A DNA stretch of 64,000 nt from Desulfitobacterium chlororespirans DSM 11544 (GTDB taxonomy: Bacteria > Bacillota > Desulfitobacteriia > Desulfitobacteriales > Desulfitobacteriaceae), in the NCBI RefSeq assembly GCF_900143285.1, contig NZ_FRDN01000007.1, positions 38,371 through 102,370 of the forward strand, in the 5' to 3' direction. Below, piece after piece: positions 26,144 through 34,177 of the stretch. The position numbers and the translations under genes were made by a program. How positions within the stretch are numbered: position 1 is the first letter of the stretch; each line of letters begins with the position of its first letter. Below the pieces are notes generated by a model that saw only the letters and a program-made list of their open reading frames with translations, made no database searches and was not told the DNA's origin.

Positions 26144-26357
26144 CCAAGGATTTTGATTTACAGAAGGGAAGCGATTTTAAGCGAGCGGAAACAAAACTTC
26201 GCGAAAAGCCTGCAGCGGAGCCGGGTTGGAAACAGGACGTTTCCAACCCGCCATTGAGCAGGAGCGATTTGGCGGGGCACCCGGCGGAGCGGAGGGCTTT
26301 GAGCGTTAGTTTTGTCCGCGCAGCTTATGGAGCGACCGCTGTAAAGCAAAATCCTGG
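26144..26357. ncRNA. Right module of structured element, copy 1 (candidate)
   Basis: Exactly 214 bp. Nested helices: terminal inverted repeat; TTAAGC/GCTTA; GCGGA-ACAAAAC/GTTTTGT-CCGC; AAGCC/GGCTT; GCCGGG/CCCGGC; and a central hairpin GGGTTGGAAAC/GTTTCCAACCC with a five-base loop. The right edge is 15 bp from the trmFO stop codon. Confidence 0.55.
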
Positions 26358-26372
26358 AGAGTCTGCTTTCGT

Positions 26373-27686
26373 TTAATCCAGCCCCTCAGCAGCTTTAAAC
26401 TCCTCCAGCTTCGCCAGAGCCCGCGCGGATATTTTGGCGTTTTTCTCCTTTTTCGCTTTGATACGGACTTCCAGCGGAGGAAGGAGGCCGTAGTTGATGC
26501 TCATCGGCTGGAAATCCACGCTGGGGGATCCTTCTAAATGACGGGCTAAAGCACCCAGGGCTGTATCTTGGGGGAAAATGAGGGTGGGCAGATTCCTGAG
26601 GCGTCGAACGGCATTGAGCCCTGCCACTAACCCGCTGGCCGTGGATTCCACATACCCTTCTACTCCGGTGATTTGACCGGCAAAAAAGAGCTGCGGTGTT
26701 TTTTGAAGGCTGTAGTCAGCTTTTAATACCTTAGGGGCGTTTAAGAAGGTATTGCGATGCATGACTCCGAAACGGACGAATTCAGCATTTTCCAAGCCCG
26801 GGATGAGACGGAAAACCCGCTGTTGCTCTCCCCATTTGAGATGGGTTTGGAATCCTACCAGGTTAAAGAGGGTCCCCGCCCGGTTTTCTTTGCGGAGTTG
26901 GACAACGGCATAAGAGCGTTGGCCTGTGCGTGCATCAATAAGACCGACAGGTTTCAGGGGGCCAAAAGTCAGGGTTTGCTCTCCCCGGGCTGCCATGACT
27001 TCCACGGGCATACAGCCTTCGAAGACTTTCCCTTTTTCAAAGCCTTTCACTTCAGCTGTCTCGGCTTTAAGCAGCTCATAATAAAACCGCTTATACTCTT
27101 CTTCAGTCATGGGACAATTCAGGTAATCAGGGTCCCCCTTATCATAACGGGAAGCCCAGAAGGCTTTTTCCATATTAATCGATTCCAAAGTAACGATGGG
27201 GGCTGCGGCATCATAAAAAGCAAGGGCATCCTCACCTGTCACCTTCTGAATCTCCATAGCTAAGTCCTCCGAGGTCAACGGCCCTGTGGCGATCACAGCA
27301 ATACCCGCTTGGGGAAGGGACTTAACTTCTTCCCGGTGAACCTGGATCAAGGGGTGCTCTTGGAGCAGTTTGGTTACTTCCTGAGAAAACTGCTCACGAT
27401 CAACAGCTAAAGCGCCTCCTGCCGGCACGGCATACTGGTCCGCCACTCTCATGAGCAATGAATCCAGTCGGCGCATCTCTTCTTTCAACAGCCCCGCCGC
27501 ATTATCCAATCCTGCTCCTTTAAGGGAGTTACTGCAAACCAATTCGGCAAAATGGCCGGTATGGTGAGCCGGTGTCATTTGCACCGGCCTCATCTCATAA
27601 AGCTCAACTTCTATTCCTTGCCGGGCAATCTGCCAAGCGGCTTCCGCCCCGGCCAGACCTGCTCCGATCACTTTAATGGCTGACAT
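26373..27686 (-). CDS. trmFO: Folate-dependent tRNA m5U54 methyltransferase TrmFO
   Basis: Methylates U54 in tRNA using methylenetetrahydrofolate and FAD. The N-terminal FAD motif is VIGAGLAGAEAAWQIARQGIEVELYEMRP; AELVCSNSLKG and FFAGQITGVEGYVESTASGLVAG are family signatures. 437 aa. It follows topA with a one-base gap, so translation is probably coupled. Its downstream neighbour on the same strand is the structured element, then xerC. Confidence 0.97.
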   Translation of the reverse strand: MSAIKVIGAGLAGAEAAWQIARQGIEVELYEMRPVQMTPAHHTGHFAELVCSNSLKGAGLDNAAGLLKEEMRRLDSLLMRVADQYAVPAGGALAVDREQFSQEVTKLLQEHPLIQVHREEVKSLPQAGIAVIATGPLTSEDLAMEIQKVTGEDALAFYDAAAPIVTLESINMEKAFWASRYDKGDPDYLNCPMTEEEYKRFYYELLKAETAEVKGFEKGKVFEGCMPVEVMAARGEQTLTFGPLKPVGLIDARTGQRSYAVVQLRKENRAGTLFNLVGFQTHLKWGEQQRVFRLIPGLENAEFVRFGVMHRNTFLNAPKVLKADYSLQKTPQLFFAGQITGVEGYVESTASGLVAGLNAVRRLRNLPTLIFPQDTALGALARHLEGSPSVDFQPMSINYGLLPPLEVRIKAKKEKNAKISARALAKLEEFKAAEGLD

Positions 27687-27687
27687 A

Positions 27688-29778
27688 TTATTCTGCTTGC
27701 TCCTCTACTTGCTTGTCAAAACGGCATTCGGAATTGGTGCAGACATATTTTTGCCCTTGCTTTGAAGTCTTAACCACCATTAATCCTCCGCATTTCGGGC
27801 AGGGCTCCGGTGCCGGCAACTCCCACGAAACAAACTCACATTCCGGATAAGTGCTGCATCCATAGAACTTTCTGCCCTTCTTGCTGCGTCGGATCACCAG
27901 CGGGTTCCCGCAATCAGGACAGGGCCTTCCCACCTCTTCGAGCAGAGGTTTGGTGTTACGGCATTCAGGGAAACCCGGACAGGCCAGGAACTTACCATAG
28001 CGTCCCATTTTGATCACCATATTACGGCCGCAGTTTTCACAGATTTCTTCCGATACCTTATCTTCGATCTGTACCTTACCCATCACCTGATCCGCTTCCT
28101 CTATGGATTCCGCAAAGGGGCCATAGAAATCCCGAATGACGGCTTTCCAGGGTAAAGCTCCTTCTTCAATATCATCCAGCCTTTTCTCCATATTAGCTGT
28201 GAATTCCAGATCCACGATCTCCGGAAAATACTCTTTGAGAATGGAGACGACGATTTCTCCCAATTCAGTGGGAGAAAGCTGTTTTCCTTCCTTAGCCACA
28301 TAGCCCCGGGATTGAATGGTTTCGATAGTCGGAGCATAGGTACTGGGCCGGCCAATTCCCTCCTCCTCCATTTTGCGCACCAAAGAGGCTTCTGTATACT
28401 TGGGAGGCGGTTCTGTAAAATGCTGCTTCTCTTGGAGCTGAAGGGCATTGAGACTTTCATGGGGTTGAATATTGGCCGCCAGGGTCCCTTCTTCCTGATC
28501 ATCATTCTCGTCCTGCCCATCTTCATAAACGGCAAGATACCCGGGGAAACGCACGGTGGAAGCGTTAGCACGAAATAAGTACTCCCCGGCCTCGACTTCA
28601 ACAGTTAACGTATCAAGAACAGCCGCACTCATTTGGCTGGCCAGGAAACGCTCCCAGACTAACCGATAAAGACGCAGCTGATCCCTGGACAAGAACTCCT
28701 TCACGGAGTCCGGTGTTCTTAATATGGAAGTAGGGCGAACGGCCTCATGAGCCTCTTGAGCCCGGCCTTTGCTTTTAAATTGACGGGGTTCCGGAGGATA
28801 ATAATCCGCCCCATAATGCTCGACAATAAAATCCTTGGCTTCCCCTTGGGCACTCTCCGAAATTCTTACCGAGTCGGTACGCATATAGGTAATTAAACCA
28901 ATGCCTCCCGCCTTACCCAGCTCTATCCCTTCATAGAGCTGTTGGGCCAGCATCATGGTCCTTTTCGGTGACATATTCAGCTTGCGATGAGCTTCCTGTT
29001 GCAGGCTGCTGGTGGTAAAGGGTGGTGAAGGTTGTTTCTTTTTCTCCTTGGTACGGACATCTTTAACCCGGTAAGCCTGATCCGCCAGCTCTTGAAGAAC
29101 CTTCTTCATCTCTTCTTCCGAAGCAATGGCAATCCTGTGCTCCCCTTTCCTAGCGAGCTTAGCCGAAAATACCCCTCCCTCACTTTTCAAGGAAGCGGTC
29201 AACGTCCAGTACTCTTCCGGGATAAACTCCCGAATCTCTTCTTCCCGATCACAGATTAAACGAACAGCAACCGATTGAACCCGGCCGGCACTTAAGCCCT
29301 TTTTCACTTTTCTCCAAAGGAACGGACTCAGCTGGTACCCCACCAAACGATCCAAGACGCGACGGGCTTGTTGGGCATCCACTTTACTGGAATCGATCTG
29401 ACGGGGGTGTTTGATGGCAGCCGTAATGGCCGGTTTGGTAATCTCATGGAATTCAATGCGGCACTTCTCCGATAGATCCAAACCGAGCAGATGGCCTAAA
29501 TGCCAGGCAATGGCTTCCCCCTCGCGGTCGGGGTCAGAGGCCAGGAGAATTTTATTGGCGGTCTTCGCGGCAGCCCGCAGCTCTTTAATTAAATCCCCGC
29601 GTCCACGAATAGCTATATATTTGGGTTCAAAGTCTTTGTCTACGTCAACTCCCATTTGGCTTTTAGGTAAATCCCGCAAATGTCCCATGGACGCTTTGAC
29701 CGTATAATTATTGCTTAAAAATTTGCTTATGGATTTAGCCTTAGCCGGAGATTCAACGATCACGAGTGTTTTAGCCAT
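27688..29778 (-). CDS. topA: DNA topoisomerase I
   Basis: Type IA enzyme relaxing negative supercoils. Toprim domain at the N-terminus (LVIVESPAKAKSISKFL, DPDREGEAIAWHL) and the active-site Tyr in GLITYMRTDSVRIS. The C-terminus has three four-Cys zinc ribbons (CENCGRNM...CPGFPEC, CPDCGNPL...CSTYPEC, CPKCGGLM...CTNSEC). 696 aa, typical. First gene of the topA-trmFO unit. Confidence 0.97.
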   Translation of the reverse strand: MAKTLVIVESPAKAKSISKFLSNNYTVKASMGHLRDLPKSQMGVDVDKDFEPKYIAIRGRGDLIKELRAAAKTANKILLASDPDREGEAIAWHLGHLLGLDLSEKCRIEFHEITKPAITAAIKHPRQIDSSKVDAQQARRVLDRLVGYQLSPFLWRKVKKGLSAGRVQSVAVRLICDREEEIREFIPEEYWTLTASLKSEGGVFSAKLARKGEHRIAIASEEEMKKVLQELADQAYRVKDVRTKEKKKQPSPPFTTSSLQQEAHRKLNMSPKRTMMLAQQLYEGIELGKAGGIGLITYMRTDSVRISESAQGEAKDFIVEHYGADYYPPEPRQFKSKGRAQEAHEAVRPTSILRTPDSVKEFLSRDQLRLYRLVWERFLASQMSAAVLDTLTVEVEAGEYLFRANASTVRFPGYLAVYEDGQDENDDQEEGTLAANIQPHESLNALQLQEKQHFTEPPPKYTEASLVRKMEEEGIGRPSTYAPTIETIQSRGYVAKEGKQLSPTELGEIVVSILKEYFPEIVDLEFTANMEKRLDDIEEGALPWKAVIRDFYGPFAESIEEADQVMGKVQIEDKVSEEICENCGRNMVIKMGRYGKFLACPGFPECRNTKPLLEEVGRPCPDCGNPLVIRRSKKGRKFYGCSTYPECEFVSWELPAPEPCPKCGGLMVVKTSKQGQKYVCTNSECRFDKQVEEQAE

Positions 29779-29920
29779 ACATCACCTCAAGAAATCTCAA
29801 ACGTCTTATTTTACTTTCCTATTGTATATCACAAGCCTAAATCTTCAAAATTTTGAATATCTGCAGCTTGAAGGGTTACAAATAAACTAGCCTAATATTA
29901 TCTTCTTTTCCATAGTATGT

Positions 29921-31090
29921 CTAGCACTTATACGCTAATACATAAAGTTGGCCGGGAAGTTGCTCGATGCGGCCGGCAAGCTGGAGCTCAAGCAATGCCA
30001 AGGGAATTTGCTCAGGAGGAACCTCTGAGTTCATCGTAATCTGATCAATATGGGTAGGGACATCACTCAATTGGTTCAGAATGTGCTGCTGGTCGCTGCT
30101 TATTTCCCGTTTGCCTTCTTGCTTTCCGCTCTCCGCTGACTCCGTACCCTGGTCTGAAGATTGGGGGGACAGATGACCAACTCCGGCAAAAGCAGGAATC
30201 TCAACACATATATCTTCAAAGCTCTCTGCCAGCTTGGCACCTTGCCGGATCAGATGATGAGGGCCTTTACTCATCTGACTAAAAATGGGTCCAGGCACTG
30301 CAAAAACTTCACGGCCTTGCTCCAGGGCGAAATCCACAGTGATCAATGCTCCACTTTTCAGGGCGGCCTCCACAACGACGACACCTCTGGACATCCCGCT
30401 GATTAAACGATTGCGTGCCGGAAAGAATTGGGGTTCCGGAGGCATTCCCGGAGGAAATTCGCTCCATAGAGCACCTCCCTTGGCCAGGATTTCCTCGGCG
30501 AGCTTTTGATTTTCCGGTGGATACATATGATTCAGCCCACAGCCCATGACCGCCCAGGTTATTCCCTTACCAGCCAGTGCTCCCCGATGAGCAGCTGCAT
30601 CGATACCCCTGGCTAACCCGCTCACCACCACAATCCCCTGGCCGGCGATGTCTTGGGCCAGCGCTTCAGCTGCAGCTCTTCCGTAAGGAGTAGCTTTACG
30701 AGCCCCCACAATGGCCAGACATTCTGGCCTGCTCGGCAAAGCTCCTTTGTAATAGAGCAGCGGCGGAGCATCCGGCAACTGACGCAGCAAATCCGGATAA
30801 CCCTCTTCTTCGGGAATGATCAACTTGATGCCTTGACTTTGTAAGGTTTCCCGAATATCCCCAGGATTGATTTCTTTGCACTTTTGCGCAATCTGCTGCT
30901 GCCAACGCTCTTCTTGAGCGTGTTGACTCCCTTCGCTTTGCTGCAAAGCGTTTACGGCGCTTCCGTAGCGGGCAATCAGATGGCGCAGCTTGCTGTTTCC
31001 TACGCCCCGTATAGTATGTATCACAGCTCGCATAAGCTTTTCTTCTATTAATGTGTCCTTTATTGCTCCTTTTAAACTCTCTTTATTCAT
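29921..31090 (-). CDS. dprA: DNA-processing protein DprA
   Basis: Loads RecA on single-stranded DNA taken up in transformation. The 389-aa protein has an N-terminal SAM-like domain and the Rossmann core (IVGARKATPYGRAAAEALA, GIVVVSGLARGIDAAAHRGAL, PARNRLISGMSRGVVVVEAALKSGALITVDFA). A Ser/Glu-rich linker follows, then a C-terminal winged helix (HIDQITMNSEVPPEQIPLALLELQLAGRIEQLPG). GGGAGGG precedes the ATG. A CodY-box-like site lies about 100 bp upstream. Confidence 0.96.
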   Translation of the reverse strand: MNKESLKGAIKDTLIEEKLMRAVIHTIRGVGNSKLRHLIARYGSAVNALQQSEGSQHAQEERWQQQIAQKCKEINPGDIRETLQSQGIKLIIPEEEGYPDLLRQLPDAPPLLYYKGALPSRPECLAIVGARKATPYGRAAAEALAQDIAGQGIVVVSGLARGIDAAAHRGALAGKGITWAVMGCGLNHMYPPENQKLAEEILAKGGALWSEFPPGMPPEPQFFPARNRLISGMSRGVVVVEAALKSGALITVDFALEQGREVFAVPGPIFSQMSKGPHHLIRQGAKLAESFEDICVEIPAFAGVGHLSPQSSDQGTESAESGKQEGKREISSDQQHILNQLSDVPTHIDQITMNSEVPPEQIPLALLELQLAGRIEQLPGQLYVLAYKC

Positions 31091-31186
31091 AGATCAACCC
31101 TCCCCCGTCCATCAATTCGCGACTTTGGGGATTTTTTCCTGCGTCGAGCTATGTCGAATTTTATACTATTACTAAAAATAATGATG

Positions 31187-31201
31187 TATTCTCTGAAAAT
31201 C
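31187..31201. promoter_or_regulatory. CodY-box-like motif upstream of dprA
   Basis: TATTCTCTGAAAATC matches the consensus AATTTTCWGAAAATT at 12 of 15 positions. It lies in the 146-bp gap between Ku and dprA, suitable for control of dprA by CodY. Motif match only. Confidence 0.4.
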
Positions 31202-31236
31202 GTTTTTTTCCTGCCTGTCTTTTCTTCAAATCCAAA

Positions 31237-32094
31237 TTATGCTTCTTTTACCTTGCGTCGTCTCCGGGGAGTTAATGTGGATTTCGTTGGCTTTTCCTCC
31301 GTTTCCGAATCTGTTGTATTTTGCTTCTTTTTCTGATCGGTCATGGCGATGCTGGCCCGTAAAGCTTCCATTAAATCCACGACTTTTCCCGGCTCCGGCG
31401 CAGCGGCAACCCGATAAGTTTCTCCGGAGACCTTCTTCTCGATGAGCTCTTTTACTTGTTCCCGTAATTCATCCCGATATTTCTCCGGTGCAAAAGGTGC
31501 TGCCAGATTCTCAATGAGCTGACGGGCCATAGCAATTTCTGTGTCTGTAGGGGATACATTATCCCAGCTTGCCTCCAGGTGTCTGATTTCTGCCGGATAG
31601 TACATCGTTTCTAGGACCATAATGCTCTGATCAATAATCCTAAGACAGGCCAAGTGTTGCTTGGAGCGCATAGTTAGTTTGGCTATAGCGACTTTTCCGG
31701 TATCGGACATAGCTTGACAAAGCAGCTTATAGGCTTTATGAGCCGCCTCTTCCGGGCTTAAATAATAGGATTTTTGATAATAGATCGGATCAATATCACT
31801 GAGATCGATAAAATCCAATATATCAATGGAACGGCTCAGGGGAGCCTCCAGAGAGGCTAAATCTTCCTCCTCCATAATGACATAATGGTCTTTCTCATAT
31901 TCATAACCTTTAATTATATTTTCAGCAGCCACTTCTACTTCACAATGGGGGCATTTCTTTATATAGCGAAGTCGATTATGACAGTCTTTATGTAAATAAT
32001 TAAAGTGAAATTCATGAGTTTCTGTAGCAGCATGCATTTTGACCGGAACATTGACTAAGCCGAAACTGATTGAACCTTTCCATACGGTATGCAT
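31237..32094 (-). CDS. ku: Ku DNA end-binding protein
   Basis: Homodimeric DNA end-binding protein of bacterial non-homologous end joining. MHTVWKGSISFGLVNVPVKMHAATE is the family start, with GYEYEKDHYVIMEEEDL and YYLSPEEAAHKAYKLL further on. It ends in a basic tail (TPRRRRKVKEA) like other bacterial Ku C-termini. The ATG at 32094 is chosen: GAGGAGG lies eight bases upstream, while the 16-codon extension lacks support. No LigD ligase gene is adjacent, which is unusual though not unique. 285 aa. Confidence 0.95.
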   Translation of the reverse strand: MHTVWKGSISFGLVNVPVKMHAATETHEFHFNYLHKDCHNRLRYIKKCPHCEVEVAAENIIKGYEYEKDHYVIMEEEDLASLEAPLSRSIDILDFIDLSDIDPIYYQKSYYLSPEEAAHKAYKLLCQAMSDTGKVAIAKLTMRSKQHLACLRIIDQSIMVLETMYYPAEIRHLEASWDNVSPTDTEIAMARQLIENLAAPFAPEKYRDELREQVKELIEKKVSGETYRVAAAPEPGKVVDLMEALRASIAMTDQKKKQNTTDSETEEKPTKSTLTPRRRRKVKEA

Positions 32095-32210
32095 CAAATA
32101 CACCTCCTCAAGCTTTATTGTAAACCAGAGCTTAAAGTTCATTCGATGTTATTGACTTAGATTATTGGCATCCTCTCCATTAAGAGTCATCGCTTCCTTA
32201 TTAAGGGATT

Positions 32211-32255
32211 AAAAAAAGAGCGCCCTATACTACCTTCTCAGGTAGCGGGCACTCT
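32211..32255. terminator. Strong terminator after the FMN-type lipoprotein gene
   Basis: GAGCGCCC (32218-32225) pairs with GGGCACTC (32247-32254) plus an inner TACC/GGTA helix; seven T follow on the minus strand, and TTTT on the plus strand. Confidence 0.85.
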
Positions 32256-32296
32256 TTTACTATTGAAGATCTCTAATATTTTAATAGTAAGTTAAA

Positions 32297-32848
32297 TTAT
32301 TTGGCAGCTTTTGCGGCGTTAACTACAGCTTTGATGTAGCCGGCAGTGTCAGCTAAAGTAGAACCGGTTACAGTGTCAACAGGCATCTTTTCTGCAGGAG
32401 TAGAAGAAAGAATTCCTTCCAATTCGGAAATAGTTTTTCCTTCGCAGAATTCGACAATAGCGTTGAAGTTGTCAACATAGGCAACAGTAGATCCTGCTTT
32501 TTCCTTCATGTTTTTGCTGTAGTACTCATTGTTGTCAATTTTGGAAGCAAGAACTTGAGCAGGATCCTTATAGTTCTTGGCAGCCAGGCCTTCTGTATTG
32601 GCAAGACCTTTAGCTTGATCAGCAGGCATAAACTGGTACTCGTCAAGTGATACACCAACGATCTTGTCCCCTTGAACTGCAACGACAGCAACGGCTACTG
32701 CATTGGTACCATGAGCGGCAGCATCAACGCGGCCCATCTTAATCGGTTCCGGAGTCGAGGCAGCAGTAGCTGCAGGAGCCTGGCTCGAACAACCAGCGAG
32801 CCCAACGATTAACCCTAAAGAAAGCACAACACCCAAAATCTTTTTCAT
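32297..32848 (-). CDS. Lipoprotein with FMN-binding-like motif
   Basis: A 183-aa lipoprotein: signal MKKILGVVLSLGLIVGLAGC with lipobox LAGC, then an Ala/Pro linker. The folded part has AVAVVAVQGDKIVGVSLDEYQF and ends with PVDTVTGSTLADTAGYIKAV. The D-x-V-T-G-S-T stretch resembles the D-x-x-(S/T)-G-A-(S/T) motif where FMN is covalently attached in FMN_bind proteins such as RnfG and PplA. If functional, it would be an extracytoplasmic electron carrier. Monocistronic with a good ribosome site (GGGAGG) and strong terminator. Flavinylation is inferred. Confidence 0.6.
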   Translation of the reverse strand: MKKILGVVLSLGLIVGLAGCSSQAPAATAASTPEPIKMGRVDAAAHGTNAVAVAVVAVQGDKIVGVSLDEYQFMPADQAKGLANTEGLAAKNYKDPAQVLASKIDNNEYYSKNMKEKAGSTVAYVDNFNAIVEFCEGKTISELEGILSSTPAEKMPVDTVTGSTLADTAGYIKAVVNAAKAAK

Positions 32849-33361
32849 CTCTTCTTTTCCTCCCTAATCTTGAGAACTTGTTATTTTTTACGTTTTAGCT
32901 TTAATTAAAAAGCTAAAAATTACACTAATTGAAAAGCCTCCTACTGAAGAAATACCTCTTCTGCCCTATGACCCAGAACGAGTCTATCTGTGAAAATAAA
33001 TCTTTTAACGAAAACACTGAAAATACAAATCATTGCATAGCTAACTATTGCTTATTCAATATTTGCATTAACTACATTTGTCACAACAAGTATCTGGCCA
33101 AAAAAAACACTTGTTAGACAAAATTCTGCCATACAAGCTCCATAGATTTTCATAATCCGGACTACATTTGCAATTATATAAGCTTGTTAAATCTATGTCA
33201 AGGCCTTAATTCAATATTTTTAATAAAAATAATTATCATTTAACCCATTGGTTTACTTATTGCTTTTCAGGGATATCTGATGTGATTTTCCTTAATCTCA
33301 GCTTTAGGTTTTTTCAGCGCTTCCCCAGCCATGATCTGAATAATTTTTAGCCGCATCCGGC
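32849..33361. other. AT-rich 0.5-kb intergenic region with Fur-box-like site
   Basis: Very AT-rich and without a credible gene; a 62-codon plus-strand frame at 32929 lacks a ribosome site. On the minus strand 33238-33224 reads TGATAATTATTTTTA, matching the 7-1-7 Fur core TGATAATNATTATCA at 12 of 14 defined positions. It would serve the lipoprotein gene through a long leader, so the link is tentative. Confidence 0.35.
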
Positions 33362-33964
33362 TCATTGAGATGCTAACTTACGCAAAGCGAACACTACCTG
33401 GCTGGCTAAGACTGCATAGTCTTCTGTGGGGAGAATCGTGCCGGCCGAGGAATCAAAAAGAATATTACCGGTGGCCGGAAACTCATCATCAGCCTCCCAG
33501 ATCACCAAGGTTATGGGCACCTTGGGGAATACACTGAGAACCACGGCAGCATCGCCCAGGGAAACGACTTCCCCTCCCAAAGTGCCGGCCGCCTGAATAA
33601 GATTTGACCGTTGGGAACCAAAGGTTTTAACCAAAGGATTAATGGCGCGGTTGGTAAAGGGTTGTATATAGATACTTCCCCCCGGCAGTTCTTTGTAAGA
33701 TATTAATTGCCCGGTCTGCATAGCGGGCGAGCGGTTCACTAAATAATGAAGTATCAGTATCTGAGTGGGAATAGAAATCTCTTCATTCAGTGTTGTCTCA
33801 ACAAAAAATTGACCGGATGGATAGTCAACATCAAATCTTCGACCCAGGAATTCTATCTTGATCCTATTCCCATCGATGGGGTAACCGGAGTACTCTGATA
33901 TTTCCTCAAGGGTTGCCTGGCGAAACTTCTCAAGAGCAACATCATGAGCTGCTGAATAATTCAT
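33362..33964 (-). CDS. DUF3786 protein
   Basis: A 200-aa soluble protein of the DUF3786 family, common in anaerobes. It shows LEKFRQATLEEISEYSGYPID at the N-terminus, IQILHY-like central strands (TQILILHYLVNRSPAMQTGQLISYKELPGGSIY) and LVIWEADDEFPATGNILFDSSAG. Function unknown; members are often near corrinoid or metal-related genes in anaerobes, a loose association. GGGAGG precedes the ATG. Divergently oriented to the ABC transporter across 213 bp. Confidence 0.75.
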   Translation of the reverse strand: MNYSAAHDVALEKFRQATLEEISEYSGYPIDGNRIKIEFLGRRFDVDYPSGQFFVETTLNEEISIPTQILILHYLVNRSPAMQTGQLISYKELPGGSIYIQPFTNRAINPLVKTFGSQRSNLIQAAGTLGGEVVSLGDAAVVLSVFPKVPITLVIWEADDEFPATGNILFDSSAGTILPTEDYAVLASQVVFALRKLASQ

Positions 33965-34177
33965 TTCTCATCCTCCCTAAAGTCAACTTGCTTTTTCATG
34001 CCTCGGCACATTCCTAAATTGTTTCCCAATTCCTTGTATATTCTTTTCAGACTTTTGTTTTTCCTCCTTATCCGTAAAGAAACTTGGCCTGCCCCTGCAT
34101 TAAAACCATCAGTAAAAGAGAAAATACCCAGGAGACCCATTATGTATACGCTTAGGGTATACTCTCAGGAGGCTGTC
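33965..34177. promoter_or_regulatory. Divergent promoter region
   Basis: 213 bp separating the DUF3786 gene (minus) and the ABC transporter (plus). GTATAC occurs at 34144-34149 and again at 34157-34162, just before the transporter ribosome site, and could be an operator. No convincing sigma-A pair was identified. Confidence 0.3.

Larger units (their letters stand above)
25597..26360. repeat. Large non-coding structured element, copy 1
   Basis: A 764-bp segment between xerC and trmFO with no conserved reading frame, matched by a shorter copy at 55804-56369 in the same orientation. It has two modules. The left (25604-25905) is closed by GTAGCTTTACGCACAA and its exact inverse. The right (26144-26357, 214 bp) is closed by CCAAGGATTTTGATTTACA and an imperfect inverse (one bulge, one mismatch). 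The roughly 240-bp linker is partly conserved and has its own hairpin (GCCGA, GCCGC with GCGGC, TCGGC). Internal helices are nested and some show compensatory changes between copies. Best read as a structured RNA gene or a hairpin-rich mobile element; no family recognised. Confidence 0.8.

Noticed and set aside
26035-26376. Plus-strand 113-codon frame across the right module of element copy 1 (and a 106-codon frame at 55991-56311)
   Set aside because: No ribosome site; the aligned copies shift frame relative to each other while the base pairing is kept, so the similarity is at DNA/RNA level, not protein.
32929-33117. 62-codon plus-strand frame in the AT-rich intergenic region
   Set aside because: No ribosome site and an Asn/Lys/Cys-biased composition expected of translated AT-rich non-coding DNA.
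33998-34177. 60-codon N-terminal extension of the ABC transporter
   Set aside because: CAGGAGG precedes the ATG at 34178 and the extension is not part of any ABC ATPase domain.
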